This document shows positions 8,818-18,100 of a stretch of DNA of 64,000 bases, one piece after another. The DNA comes from Prevotella sp. oral taxon 299 str. F0039 (GTDB taxonomy: Bacteria; Bacteroidota; Bacteroidia; Bacteroidales; Bacteroidaceae). Where the stretch lies: assembly GCF_000163055.2 (NCBI RefSeq), contig NC_022111.1:930001-994000 (forward strand). Reading direction: 5' to 3'. The notes below the pieces were generated by a model, which did no database searches, had not been told where the DNA came from, and was given only the letters and a program-made list of their open reading frames with translations. Both the position numbers and the translations under genes were made by a program. Each line of letters begins with the position of its first letter. Positions within the stretch are counted from its first letter, which is position 1.

Positions 8818-9247
8818 TGTTTACCCGTTTTGGTTTCCAAGAGTGAAGTTACGGTGAGAATATCAATGTTCCAAGCAATCTGAGCATGCTTGCATAATGT
8901 TGCACTCATTGGCAATGAATTTCTCACGGATTTCTGACAGAAAGAAGCTGGAAAATAAGGATTTCAGGCTAATATAAGGGAGCAAGTATAGAAATACTAC
9001 AAGAAAAGTATGTACTTATTTACTCCAATCTGCACTGTATTGCTTTGACTAAAACAAACCTAGAAAAAGGAAGATAGGGAACTACAGAATAGTAAGAAAG
9101 ATAACCGCATTTCCTTCGGTTTCCCTATTCTTCCCTGCTGTTCCCCACTGCTTTGCAGATTGGAAATAAGCGCATACTTTTGCACGCAGAAACATGCGAT
9201 GAAAAGCAAATCGCAAAAGGAAAATATAAACAAAACAATATAACACT
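8818..9247. other. Divergent intergenic region between replication and excisionase-like genes
   Basis: A 430-bp region separating the minus-strand mobilization/replication operon from the plus-strand HTH genes. It contains a strong plus-strand promoter (9152-9182). No convincing minus-strand promoter for the VapE-like gene was found, and no further gene is credible. Confidence 0.5.
9152..9182 (+). promoter_or_regulatory. Promoter of the HTH gene pair
   Basis: TTTG (9152-9155), a 19-bp spacer, then TACTTTTG (9175-9182) fit the Bacteroidetes promoter exactly. Transcription should begin near 9189, leaving a leader of about 60 nt before the ATG at 9248. Confidence 0.75.
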
Positions 9248-9535
9248 ATGGGATATTTTATCATTACCGACAAACAATGGGCGATGCTTAGGGACGAAAT
9301 CCTCGCTCTTGCCCAGACCTGCCATAAGGTATTTGGAGAATCGAGTAAGCACACAGATTGGCTGCACAATGGTGATGTGTGTAGGCTACTGGGCATCAGC
9401 AAGCGCACCTTACAGCATTACCGAGATACGGGCATGCTGCCGTTTGCACAAATCGGACACAAGTGCTATTATAAGCGTGAAGATGTGGAGCGGTTGTTAC
9501 AGACAAAATCAGAGAAAACCAAGAGCAACAAATAG
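9248..9535 (+). CDS. Small helix-turn-helix protein (excisionase / MerR-like)
   Basis: A 95-residue protein. Residues 38-86 (WLHNGDVCRLLGISKRTLQ onward to KREDVERLL) form a MerR/excisionase-like winged helix. Such small proteins in Bacteroides elements act as recombination directionality factors or transcription regulators. It is paralogous to the next gene: both share the pattern of an LGIS/LYIS turn followed by RTLQ, an RD pair, and a terminal YK segment. A strong promoter lies upstream. Confidence 0.8.
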   Translation: MGYFIITDKQWAMLRDEILALAQTCHKVFGESSKHTDWLHNGDVCRLLGISKRTLQHYRDTGMLPFAQIGHKCYYKREDVERLLQTKSEKTKSNK

Positions 9536-9550
9536 ACAAACAATGAAAAG

Positions 9551-9832
9551 ATGGAAACAATTAGAGATTTGAACATGGACACGGACGATATGCAGGTAGT
9601 GCTGTCCGCTATCCACTGTGTGAACAGGAGAATTAAGGAAGTGGCACAAACGCACAAGCCTCTATTTGGCGGTGAGCATTTCCTAACGGGCAAGGAGGTG
9701 TGCGAGCGGCTGTATATAAGCCCTCGCACCTTGCAAGACTATCGAGACAGAAAGATTATTCCCTACACGCAGTTTGCAGGGAAGATACTCTACAAGGCTT
9801 CGGACTTGGAGAAGATATTGAAAAGTAGATGA
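9551..9832 (+). CDS. Second small helix-turn-helix protein (excisionase / MerR-like)
   Basis: A 93-residue paralogue of the preceding protein with the same helix-turn-helix (about 43-92: FLTGKEVCERLYISPRTLQD and following). It starts 15 bp after the first HTH gene, so the two form an operon. A bidirectional-looking terminator follows at 9873-9908. A role in excision, replication control or transfer control is likely but not shown. Confidence 0.8.
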   Translation: METIRDLNMDTDDMQVVLSAIHCVNRRIKEVAQTHKPLFGGEHFLTGKEVCERLYISPRTLQDYRDRKIIPYTQFAGKILYKASDLEKILKSR

Positions 9833-9872
9833 AGCGTCATACCCAAAATAAAACTGTTACTAGAAAGTAAAA

Positions 9873-9908
9873 GTATTGGAGTTACTACTGCGGTAGAAAC
9901 TCCAATAC
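9873..9908. terminator. Terminator between converging HTH genes and the defence operon
   Basis: GTATTGGAGTT (9873-9883) and AACTCCAATAC (9898-9908) form a perfect 11-bp stem with a 14-nt loop between two convergent genes. It probably ends both transcripts; the T tracts are short. Confidence 0.7.
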
Positions 9909-9948
9909 CATACTTCCTAAAAAATATTTTCCTATTTCCAATTTGATT

Positions 9949-10395
9949 TTAATTCGTTATAGCATGGGGCAATATTGCTTGTATCTCATTTTCATCAATA
10001 TAGTGGTATATTTGTGGAGGATGAAAATTTGGATCTACAGCTCGTATCTTAGCTAAAGATATAGGAGCAATTGAACGTATAAAATCAAATTCTATACCTA
10101 TAGCTTTTGAAGATGATTTATAATAGTTTTTGAATGATAATTCATCTATACCTAATCGGTCAGAATACTTTTCCCACATATTAATAGGGGGGCATATAAT
10201 AATATCACGTATTTTCCCAAAACCTATTACAGCTTTTACAGGAGAAGATGCATAGATGATAGCATAATCTCCTCTACTTACATGAGGTCTGGTTTTTCTT
10301 AATTCTATATCTTTTGTTCCCTGTATTAGCTTATAAGCATATACAGGCTTTATAGACATAAAAAGATATTTATGTTTTATCTTGTTTTTCCCCAT
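9949..10395 (-). CDS. ASCH (PUA-like) domain protein, last gene of the defence operon
   Basis: A 148-residue protein. MSIKPVYAYKLIQGTKDIELRK is cut here to its key part, KPVYAYKLIQGTKDIELRK, followed by GDYAIIYAS and VIGFGKI: the start of an ASCH/PUA-like fold. ASCH, EVE and YTH domains belong to one superfamily that binds RNA or modified bases. The gene overlaps the end of the GNAT-PIN gene by 19 bp, so it is translationally coupled to the operon. It could read a DNA mark made by the methyltransferase, bind RNA, or act as an antitoxin for the PIN protein; these are inferences. Confidence 0.75.
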   Translation of the reverse strand: MGKNKIKHKYLFMSIKPVYAYKLIQGTKDIELRKTRPHVSRGDYAIIYASSPVKAVIGFGKIRDIIICPPINMWEKYSDRLGIDELSFKNYYKSSSKAIGIEFDFIRSIAPISLAKIRAVDPNFHPPQIYHYIDENEIQAILPHAITN

Positions 10396-12434
10396 TTCCC
10401 CAATTGATAAATTTTAAAGTAAATAGATTCTGAAGTAAGAACAGGCGAGGCAAAAGTATTAACCTTCTGCCCTTCCTCTATAAAAATTTCTTTTATATGG
10501 GTAAACCGTATAGGATGTTGGAAAACTTCTGTATGACTAAATTTTAGTGCACGTATATTTTTCTCAATATCATTATTGCACAAATTTGCAATATTGCACC
10601 ATTCGTAGATACCATAACGACTATTTATACGAAATAACTCTTTAGGCTTCCCTGTCATTACTTCCGTAAGATAGGAAGTTGCTATTATTGATTTTGACCG
10701 AGGCGAATTATACTTATTGCCACTGACATACCATAATATCCTCGCTGGTGCTTTTTCTGTTATAGGACGAGTGTGCCTAAAATAAACATTCTCAAAGCTC
10801 CATAATTTCTCAGGTATAGCTCCGAAAATATCTTCACTGGCAGTTATAGAGTCGAACAACTGTCCTGCCCATAAAGATTGGATGGGGATGATATAGATAG
10901 GAATATCTAATCCCTGTATCTTTAGAGGGAATAACATCTTTTCCAAGTCAAATAATGACACGTTTTCTGCTATATCTTTGTATTGTATATTGAATTTAGT
11001 TTTCAATAAAACAGGAATGTCATTTCGTGATACGAGTTGGCTATCTCCATATTTTTTATATATTCCATTAATTTGTTTGACAAATCCTATATTTTCAAGA
11101 ATAGTTATTTGATGTTCTGTTAAGAACTTTTCCTTAACAAAGAACTCTGTTTTACCTTTATTTAATCCATCCTGTAAGATAGTATATATCACTTGTGTGA
11201 ATAAGGATAAGGAAACTTTGGTTTCTATGATTCTCACGAATTCCAAACCGATAGATGTTTGTTCTTCATTCGTCCCATAAAACGCTATTGCCTTACCATT
11301 TTGGTTTACGACAAAAAGCTGTCCAGAAGAAGCGTTGATAATCCTGTATACAGTTGTGTGAAATTCAGTTTTACTTTCCCCACCCTTTTGTAACCAAAAA
11401 CAATTAATAAATGTTTGGATATGCTTAGGTTCAGATTGGGAAATCGTATGATAAGCTACACCTTTTAAGAATCTTGGAGAATAATCTTCCTTGTGTAGAA
11501 GTTTATCAATCTGTAGGATAAATTCTTGCGGATTAAATATCTGTATATCGTAGGATTCCTCAATTTCCTCTCGCTTGTTAAGTAAACGTGCATCATATGT
11601 AATAAAATAAGAAATACCAGAAACTATACAAGAGGCAATCTGCTTTCTATCAGATATATCATTATTTGAACTTCCTGAGATTATACGCTCTAATTCTTTT
11701 GCAGTTTTGTTCATTTTGATTTCATCAACTTCTATCATTCTGAAATTATCTAGAAAAGTTCTTGTTGAATTAGCGCGCTGTATATTTTTATCCCTTTGGA
11801 TTTCATTATAAGTCTCAGGTGCATAACACAGTTCCGTTTCATTGGTAAGCCAATCTGCCAATAAAACTTGCGGATTCTCCGTTGGAGGTAATGTTATACC
11901 CTTTTGGGAATCTCTGAGTTTAATTATTATATTTGCATCAAGTAAAGCACTTACCTTTGTTTCGGTAGGAAGGCTACTATTAAATAAGTTGGGTTGCTTT
12001 AGATCATACCACCATAGGCTGAGGTAATGTTCTTCCAAACTACGACTTCTTATATCCTTTAAAGAAATAAAACCGTTTCTTTCCCATACAGCTGTTGCAT
12101 GTGCAAAGTCCTTTCTACAGCTAATCTGTATGCCTCTGTAGCGATGATTATATTTCTCTTTTAAAGTATCTAAGAGCTGCTTTGAAACCCCTTTCCCGCG
12201 AAAATCATCAGCCACACATAAATGTACTATATTAATTCGAGAATAACGTGGTACTATACGATACATCAAATAGCCCATGAGTTTTTCGTCATCATAGGCT
12301 ATAATAATGCATCTACTCTTAGCATAATCCTCGAAAGCACCTTGCGGCATAAAACCTAATGTTGAAGCATTTTTCTTGCCTAACTCTTTTATACGCTCAA
12401 AAAAATTGTTTTTATTATTTATGAAACCTATCAT
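10377..12434 (-). CDS. GNAT acetyltransferase - PIN nuclease - PUA-like fusion protein
   Basis: A 685-residue multidomain protein. Residues 1-145 form a GNAT domain with the acetyl-CoA loop FRGKG (78-82). Residues about 160-300 form a PIN nuclease with the expected acidic residues D166 (ALLDAN), E211 (EIQRD), D262 (SDRKQ) and D281 (TYDARL). The middle (about 320-470) looks like a second, degenerate GNAT fold. The C-terminal part (about 550-640, ARILWYVSG followed by SIIATSYLTEV) resembles a PUA/ASCH-type domain. PIN domains cut RNA; GNAT toxins acetylate aminoacyl-tRNA, which would make this a possible effector. It starts 7 bp after the HNH gene. Confidence 0.75.
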   Translation of the reverse strand: MIGFINNKNNFFERIKELGKKNASTLGFMPQGAFEDYAKSRCIIIAYDDEKLMGYLMYRIVPRYSRINIVHLCVADDFRGKGVSKQLLDTLKEKYNHRYRGIQISCRKDFAHATAVWERNGFISLKDIRSRSLEEHYLSLWWYDLKQPNLFNSSLPTETKVSALLDANIIIKLRDSQKGITLPPTENPQVLLADWLTNETELCYAPETYNEIQRDKNIQRANSTRTFLDNFRMIEVDEIKMNKTAKELERIISGSSNNDISDRKQIASCIVSGISYFITYDARLLNKREEIEESYDIQIFNPQEFILQIDKLLHKEDYSPRFLKGVAYHTISQSEPKHIQTFINCFWLQKGGESKTEFHTTVYRIINASSGQLFVVNQNGKAIAFYGTNEEQTSIGLEFVRIIETKVSLSLFTQVIYTILQDGLNKGKTEFFVKEKFLTEHQITILENIGFVKQINGIYKKYGDSQLVSRNDIPVLLKTKFNIQYKDIAENVSLFDLEKMLFPLKIQGLDIPIYIIPIQSLWAGQLFDSITASEDIFGAIPEKLWSFENVYFRHTRPITEKAPARILWYVSGNKYNSPRSKSIIATSYLTEVMTGKPKELFRINSRYGIYEWCNIANLCNNDIEKNIRALKFSHTEVFQHPIRFTHIKEIFIEEGQKVNTFASPVLTSESIYFKIYQLGKWGKTR

Positions 12435-12441
12435 CGTCTTT

Positions 12442-13314
12442 CTATAATAGAATGGGATTTACATCAGACAAACCAATTGGCAATTTCCATTCTGTTGCCT
12501 TTTCCAATGGTGAATGGAAATCATGTTCTACCAGCCACCTTTGATAGCCTGAGATATCTGGATTATTTAAACAAATTGCATATTCTATACCACCTATTGC
12601 AAGAATATAATATAATACCATCTCTGTAAAACCATCTTCTAAATATTGTACGTCAGTAGCAAGCAATGTCATTTCATGTAAGAGCTCGTATGGGGAATCG
12701 TATCTTGTATCCTTAAATAAGGTTCCTTCAGAATATATTCTTCTTTGATGATATTCCCAATTAGGTTTCTTTCCAAAACGTGCATACTCTCTAATAGGCT
12801 GTAATTGGTCAGAATCTTCTGATAAAAATTCTTGAATACAGAGATTATAATTAGATTCTCCCATCGAATAAAGGAAATATTCATAAGCACATTTTGCAAG
12901 AAATCTAGATACTATTTGGTTGGGATATTCTGGATGGGGAATACAAGCTGTTATCATTATACCTTTAGTCCTATTTTGAATCATTTTGAATATATCTTCA
13001 TCATTAAATGATGCCATTATACCTTCATTCGTAGTTTGCATCGTTATCTCTGTAGATTTTAATAGACCTGGAAATATTGCAGGCTCTTTAACAAACTTAT
13101 CTTTTTTGGTTAGAATTTCATTACGAAACCTATAAGAACGAAAATATGATTGCTCCAATAATTCTTTTTCTATTTTTACAGCGAAATAATGATTGCAATT
13201 ATCACATACACAACCCTTAGATAGTATATGACTCTTATTACCTAATGACTCAGGAACAATATGTTCAACACTTCTTGAATTAGAACTTTTTTTATGACAG
13301 AATATACATTTCAT
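12442..13314 (-). CDS. HNH endonuclease of the defence operon (Septu PtuB-like position)
   Basis: A 290-residue protein with an N-terminal HNH nuclease: CxxC at residues 3-6, EHIVPE at 17-22, and CDNCNHYF at 37-44. The second CxxC and the final Asn/His complete the metal-binding and catalytic set. The long C-terminal region (50-290) is of unknown function. Its ATG is separated by one base from the stop of the AAA ATPase gene, so the two are made together. ATPase followed by HNH is the arrangement of the Septu defence system. The C-terminal part is longer than I expect of a minimal PtuB, so the match is by arrangement only. Confidence 0.85.
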   Translation of the reverse strand: MKCIFCHKKSSNSRSVEHIVPESLGNKSHILSKGCVCDNCNHYFAVKIEKELLEQSYFRSYRFRNEILTKKDKFVKEPAIFPGLLKSTEITMQTTNEGIMASFNDEDIFKMIQNRTKGIMITACIPHPEYPNQIVSRFLAKCAYEYFLYSMGESNYNLCIQEFLSEDSDQLQPIREYARFGKKPNWEYHQRRIYSEGTLFKDTRYDSPYELLHEMTLLATDVQYLEDGFTEMVLYYILAIGGIEYAICLNNPDISGYQRWLVEHDFHSPLEKATEWKLPIGLSDVNPILL

Positions 13315-13315
13315 A

Positions 13316-15196
13316 TTATGCTTTTGATGATGATAATATCAAAGATACAACATTAATGCCTTTAAAGTAATCTTTAAGAGATACCCCCTCAATTTTGCAA
13401 TTATTAAGAAACTTTTCTTGCGTAAGTTCTAATGGCAAGTTCAACATTCCTTCTATAAATCGGTTTAGTTTTGGAGTTGCTTTCTTTAATGGATGATCTA
13501 AATTTGCTTTCTCTTTATCAAAATCATAAAATTCAATCTCATTATATTTCCAACTAATATTCGTACACTTTGGCATTGTGCAAATAACTCTACTATCCTC
13601 CTGAATACATAAATCCTTATCCAATGTAAAGCTACATATATAGTTTTTTGTAGAATGCTTAAATATAATTTCTTTATCTTTTTTAATATACAATGTAGTA
13701 TCAATTTTTGCAAGTCCTATCAATTTGTTGTATAAATTAAAAACCTGCCCTAACTCTTCTTTATAGATTGGAGAGGATAACCTTTGAAAATGCGCTGCTG
13801 GATTAAGAATAAGAAGTTTTGAGTCGTTAAATAAATCCTGTATTTCTTGGTCTATACACATACCATTGTCTGAATAATATCTAACAAGTTTTGCCCATAA
13901 TGTTTCTAAAGATAAGAAACTACCACCTGCCGATGCTTTTAGTTCATATGGAAGTAAATTGCCTATAACTTCCTCTAAACATTTTCGTAAGTAGATTGCT
14001 GATGTCTCGAAATCTTGTATGCCATAAAATCTTTTAGCTTTAGAGATATTGTCGCCATCCTCATCTATTTGCACAGGTTCAGATTGGCTCATATAAATTC
14101 TTTTGTGAAGCCATTGGTTCTTACGCTCTTTTTTTGATATTTTATTCCATAAGAAGTTGTTAAATGCCCTATCGTGTGTGAATAGATAGATTTTATATTG
14201 GGTATATTCAGAAAGCAAATATTCCACAACTTTCATTCGATTACTCATATCAAGGCTGATAAGCATATCATCAATAGCAAGGAATTGCCCATCTTGTGGA
14301 TTTTCACTTTGTAAGCAGGCAAAGCGAATAGCCAAAGCTATTGCTGTCAAACGCGCTTCGTTGAAAAACGATTGAGGTTTCTGAATAGAGATATTATCAA
14401 CTTCTATATGAAGACCGATTTTAGGATAACGCCAGACATAAGCTCCGCCTGCAGTTTGCCTCTTAAACAATAGTTGGAATTCTTCATGATATGGATTATT
14501 TATTCTATCATTATCCTTCGCATATTTGACTTGTATGAATATATCCGCTTCATCTTCATCTTTAAAATATTGATTATATATATCAGCTGCTTTACTATTT
14601 ACCCTATTTATAAACCCTGATAATTGTTCATTAAACTTGTTTATATCATTTCGTACTTTATAGGGGCGATTTGTCACAAGATCATAATAGGTATCGGCAA
14701 GTGTTTTGTCTGCACCTACTGGAACATAGAAAGGTAGAATGTCCTTAATAAAGACATTCCACAAATTTATCATTTCTGAATTTCTTGCAGAACGGAATCG
14801 AGAAATATAAGAATGATTGATGAATGCACTTGTCTTATTTAGCAAACGCAATTCAGAATCATCCGTAGTGTCAGGACTTGAAAGTCCATTACGGTTAAGC
14901 TCCCATTGGTGTCCATTATCAAGTTTAATCTTGATATGAGGCATAAATCCATTGTCTCCTATATCAGCCCACTTATAGATGTTGATGAGATTTTCATCGC
15001 TGTTTTCATTATTAAAATACTTTGCTCCTCGATCTGATTTATAAACACTTTGCAATAAAGCGTGAAGTGCATAATAGATAGATGATTTGCCACTTCCATT
15101 TTCGCCATACATCAGTAGATTCTTTCCTAATTCAAGGTTAAATTTATTGGGAAAAGCCTTGAAACCTTCTATCTCAATTTCTTTGATGCTTGCCAT
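13316..15196 (-). CDS. AAA/ABC-type ATPase of the defence operon (OLD/RecF/PtuA-like)
   Basis: A 626-residue ATPase. It has Walker A GENGSGKSS (31-39), an ABC signature-like helix at about 278-290 (FNEARLTAIALAI), Walker B FLAIDD (305-310) and an H-loop LFTHD (338-342). This is the head domain of the SMC/RecF/OLD group. No Toprim nuclease is visible after it; the C-terminal 240 residues are unassigned. It probably senses DNA or phage protein and controls the HNH nuclease encoded one base downstream. Its start lies one base after the methyltransferase stop. Confidence 0.85.
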   Translation of the reverse strand: MASIKEIEIEGFKAFPNKFNLELGKNLLMYGENGSGKSSIYYALHALLQSVYKSDRGAKYFNNENSDENLINIYKWADIGDNGFMPHIKIKLDNGHQWELNRNGLSSPDTTDDSELRLLNKTSAFINHSYISRFRSARNSEMINLWNVFIKDILPFYVPVGADKTLADTYYDLVTNRPYKVRNDINKFNEQLSGFINRVNSKAADIYNQYFKDEDEADIFIQVKYAKDNDRINNPYHEEFQLLFKRQTAGGAYVWRYPKIGLHIEVDNISIQKPQSFFNEARLTAIALAIRFACLQSENPQDGQFLAIDDMLISLDMSNRMKVVEYLLSEYTQYKIYLFTHDRAFNNFLWNKISKKERKNQWLHKRIYMSQSEPVQIDEDGDNISKAKRFYGIQDFETSAIYLRKCLEEVIGNLLPYELKASAGGSFLSLETLWAKLVRYYSDNGMCIDQEIQDLFNDSKLLILNPAAHFQRLSSPIYKEELGQVFNLYNKLIGLAKIDTTLYIKKDKEIIFKHSTKNYICSFTLDKDLCIQEDSRVICTMPKCTNISWKYNEIEFYDFDKEKANLDHPLKKATPKLNRFIEGMLNLPLELTQEKFLNNCKIEGVSLKDYFKGINVVSLILSSSKA

Positions 15197-15197
15197 A

Positions 15198-18100
15198 TCA
15201 GTTCTTTATTATAGGTTTTAAAACATCTGGACTATAATGTTCCAAGTTATCTAACTTTTGGATAATTCCAGTTTCTTCAATGGATTTATACAAATCAGAT
15301 ACAGATGTCAAATTTTCATTGTCTATATTGTCATTCTCAATAATGTTTCTTATCGTGTCAAACACATGAATTCCTATACGATGCAATTCTTCTCCCAAAT
15401 AAATTTCATAGATACATCCAGCAATGAGTTGTTCAAACATCTTTGCTAAGTAATCATTGGAAATGAATTTATCTATACGCTCATTATGTGTACTCTTAAT
15501 AAATATGATACAGTCAACCAATTTGGCGATTAACTGCTGAATCTCTTGAGTTGGAACAGCTATTGGAATATGCATTAATGGTTCTTTATCTAACTGGAAA
15601 TTTGCCCCTTGCATTTTACCTTTATTCTTTAACCAGAACTCGATTAGTTTAGAGTTTAGAAGACCAGTTAAAAATTTCATATTAACTCGTGTAGTATGTA
15701 TCATATTAAATGTTTGTGAAACAAAACACTCGAAATTACAATACGCAAACTTTGGTCTATCAATAGACTTTCTTGTGGCAATTATTTTTTCATTTTTGAA
15801 ATAAAACTCTTTTCGAGACCGATGCAATCCATATGGTTTATTATCTGATGTAATAATATTTTGAAATTTATCTAAATGCTGTTTTATATGCGGCATATTA
15901 TCCAAGCTGTTTGGAGCCTTATAATTTGAGTCTGTATAGATCGTCCACTGTAAATGATTTTGATTGACATTATATCGTCCAATTTGTTCTGTTGTATAAT
16001 AAGGCTTAATCAACGATAATTCTAATTCACTTAAATTGAGACCTTTTTTTTCAGAGTCTGATAAGACAAACACACCCTGACCGACAGAATAATTGTCTCC
16101 TAACTTTTTTGCACCTTTAGCATTTAATAAATCTTGCGGAAATACTATACCCTGTGCAACTTCATCATTTTTTAAATATATTACGTTGCTAACACTTGTT
16201 ATCAATTCAAAGATATTATTATTATCAGAGAAAGTTAAATTACTATTCAGATAATTTCCCCTTCTTATAACAGGCTGAAAACACACAGAGTTAATAGAAG
16301 TTCCGTCTAATAAGGCGATAGCATCTTTCTCTGTTGCATTGTTTGTTGTGAGACGTCTATAATCAAAGGAATAGTCATCTGTAACCTTATCTTTACTAAA
16401 CAGCATTATCATCGTTTGAATGCTTGCGCTTTCAAACATCATAACTGCTCCGAAGTCTATTAGATTACAAATGCGTGTTTCCTTTATTACCTTGTTCCGC
16501 AATATGCTTGCTCCAAAGTTAGTTGTCCAATTATTAGTTGCAATGAAACAGAGAGTCCCATTTTCTTTAAGCAGATCTATACAATTGCATGCAAAGAGAT
16601 ACCATATATCCATCTTTCCTTTGTAATATGGAGATTTCTTGTATGGCTCAAAGAAATCTTTCGACATCCTTCCTTCTTTTATATAAGGAGGATTAGCTAT
16701 AATGATATCAAAGCCTGTAAAATTACCTTCTGCATCAAGCAGTTGAGGATATTCGAATCTCCACTCAATGGAATCCTTATAGAACTGGTTATTTAAAATC
16801 TCTGCTTCTTGCTTTCTCATTTTTGCCAAAGTATCCCTAGCTTTTTTATAACCTTTAGGATCAAGTCGCTCTTTACTTTCTCCGAAAAGAGGCTTTGCCT
16901 CAAATTCTAATACCGTATTTTCTGCTGCTTGCCTTTTTTTTATGTCACCAGCAGCTAACGTAACTTTGAAACAGTTCTTTATGTCCGCTATCTTATCACG
17001 CAAAACTTGTTTATTAGAATGTTCCTCTGTGTAAGACGTCACTAACTGCTTATAAGTTTCTAATGTAAAATCATTCCAAACTGTTCCTTTTGCTTTTAAT
17101 CTCCCCAAACGATTATATTCGACAAAGACACTCTTAATAGGCATATTGAGCGAATAACGACAAAGTTGCGAATTTCCACACATTATCTTATAGTCAAGGT
17201 TGGGCAATGGTTGTGGTTCTGTTTCATCAACAACCAAAGCCAGCCAAAAGCGGAGGCGGGCTATATCAACAGCTCCCTGCTCTATATCCACGCCAAAGAT
17301 ATTTTGCTGTATGATTTCACGTTTCACTTGGGCATGAGAAAAATTCTCTGATGATTTTAAAAAGCCAAACAAGACTCGCCGAGTGTGATAAAGTACGTTA
17401 AGCGCTCCCATTGGAAAAGCACCTGACCCGATTGCAGGGTCACAGATCTTTACGCTCTTTAGCAAGTCGTAAATCTTATTAGCTACAACTTTTGTCTGCA
17501 ATTCCGGACATACAATGCCTTCAACTATAAGTTTTCTGATGGCATTATGCAATTTTTCTTCGGCATGTGTCGTGAGATATTGTACTATACTCTCCTTACA
17601 CATATATTGCACTATTTCTTTCGGCGTATAGAACGCACCCTTGTCTTTGTTGTCTTCCAATAGGTTCTCAAAGATATGTCCCAACATTTCAGGGTCAATA
17701 CCTACTTCTGCATCATCAGGGTCGTTTTCATCGATGGTGAAGTTGTATTCCGAAAAGAACTCCATCAGTTCTTGAAAATAGGAGTAAGGGAAATCAATAT
17801 TCCTGCTATCCAAAGCGTCTTTATCGAAAAGACCACCATTCAAGTAAGGTATCTTGATATTCTTACCAAGACGAGTATCAACAATATTGTTGGGTCTGGA
17901 TTCGTTAAGCGTATTGAAGAAAAGAGGTTCCAAAACATCACTCAACAACCTTTCATTATCTTTATAATGTTCGACAAGTTTCTGCATATACGCTTTGTCG
18001 CCACCCTCCCATGTTTTGCTGCTTGCTGGTACACCCATCCATCCTTTTTTCTGCAAGAATTGAAGGAAGACAAGACGTCCAAGCAGTTTTTTAACATAGT

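Noticed and set aside
9082..9408. Open frames opposite to the first HTH gene
   Set aside because: They are antisense to a gene with a strong promoter and recognisable domain.
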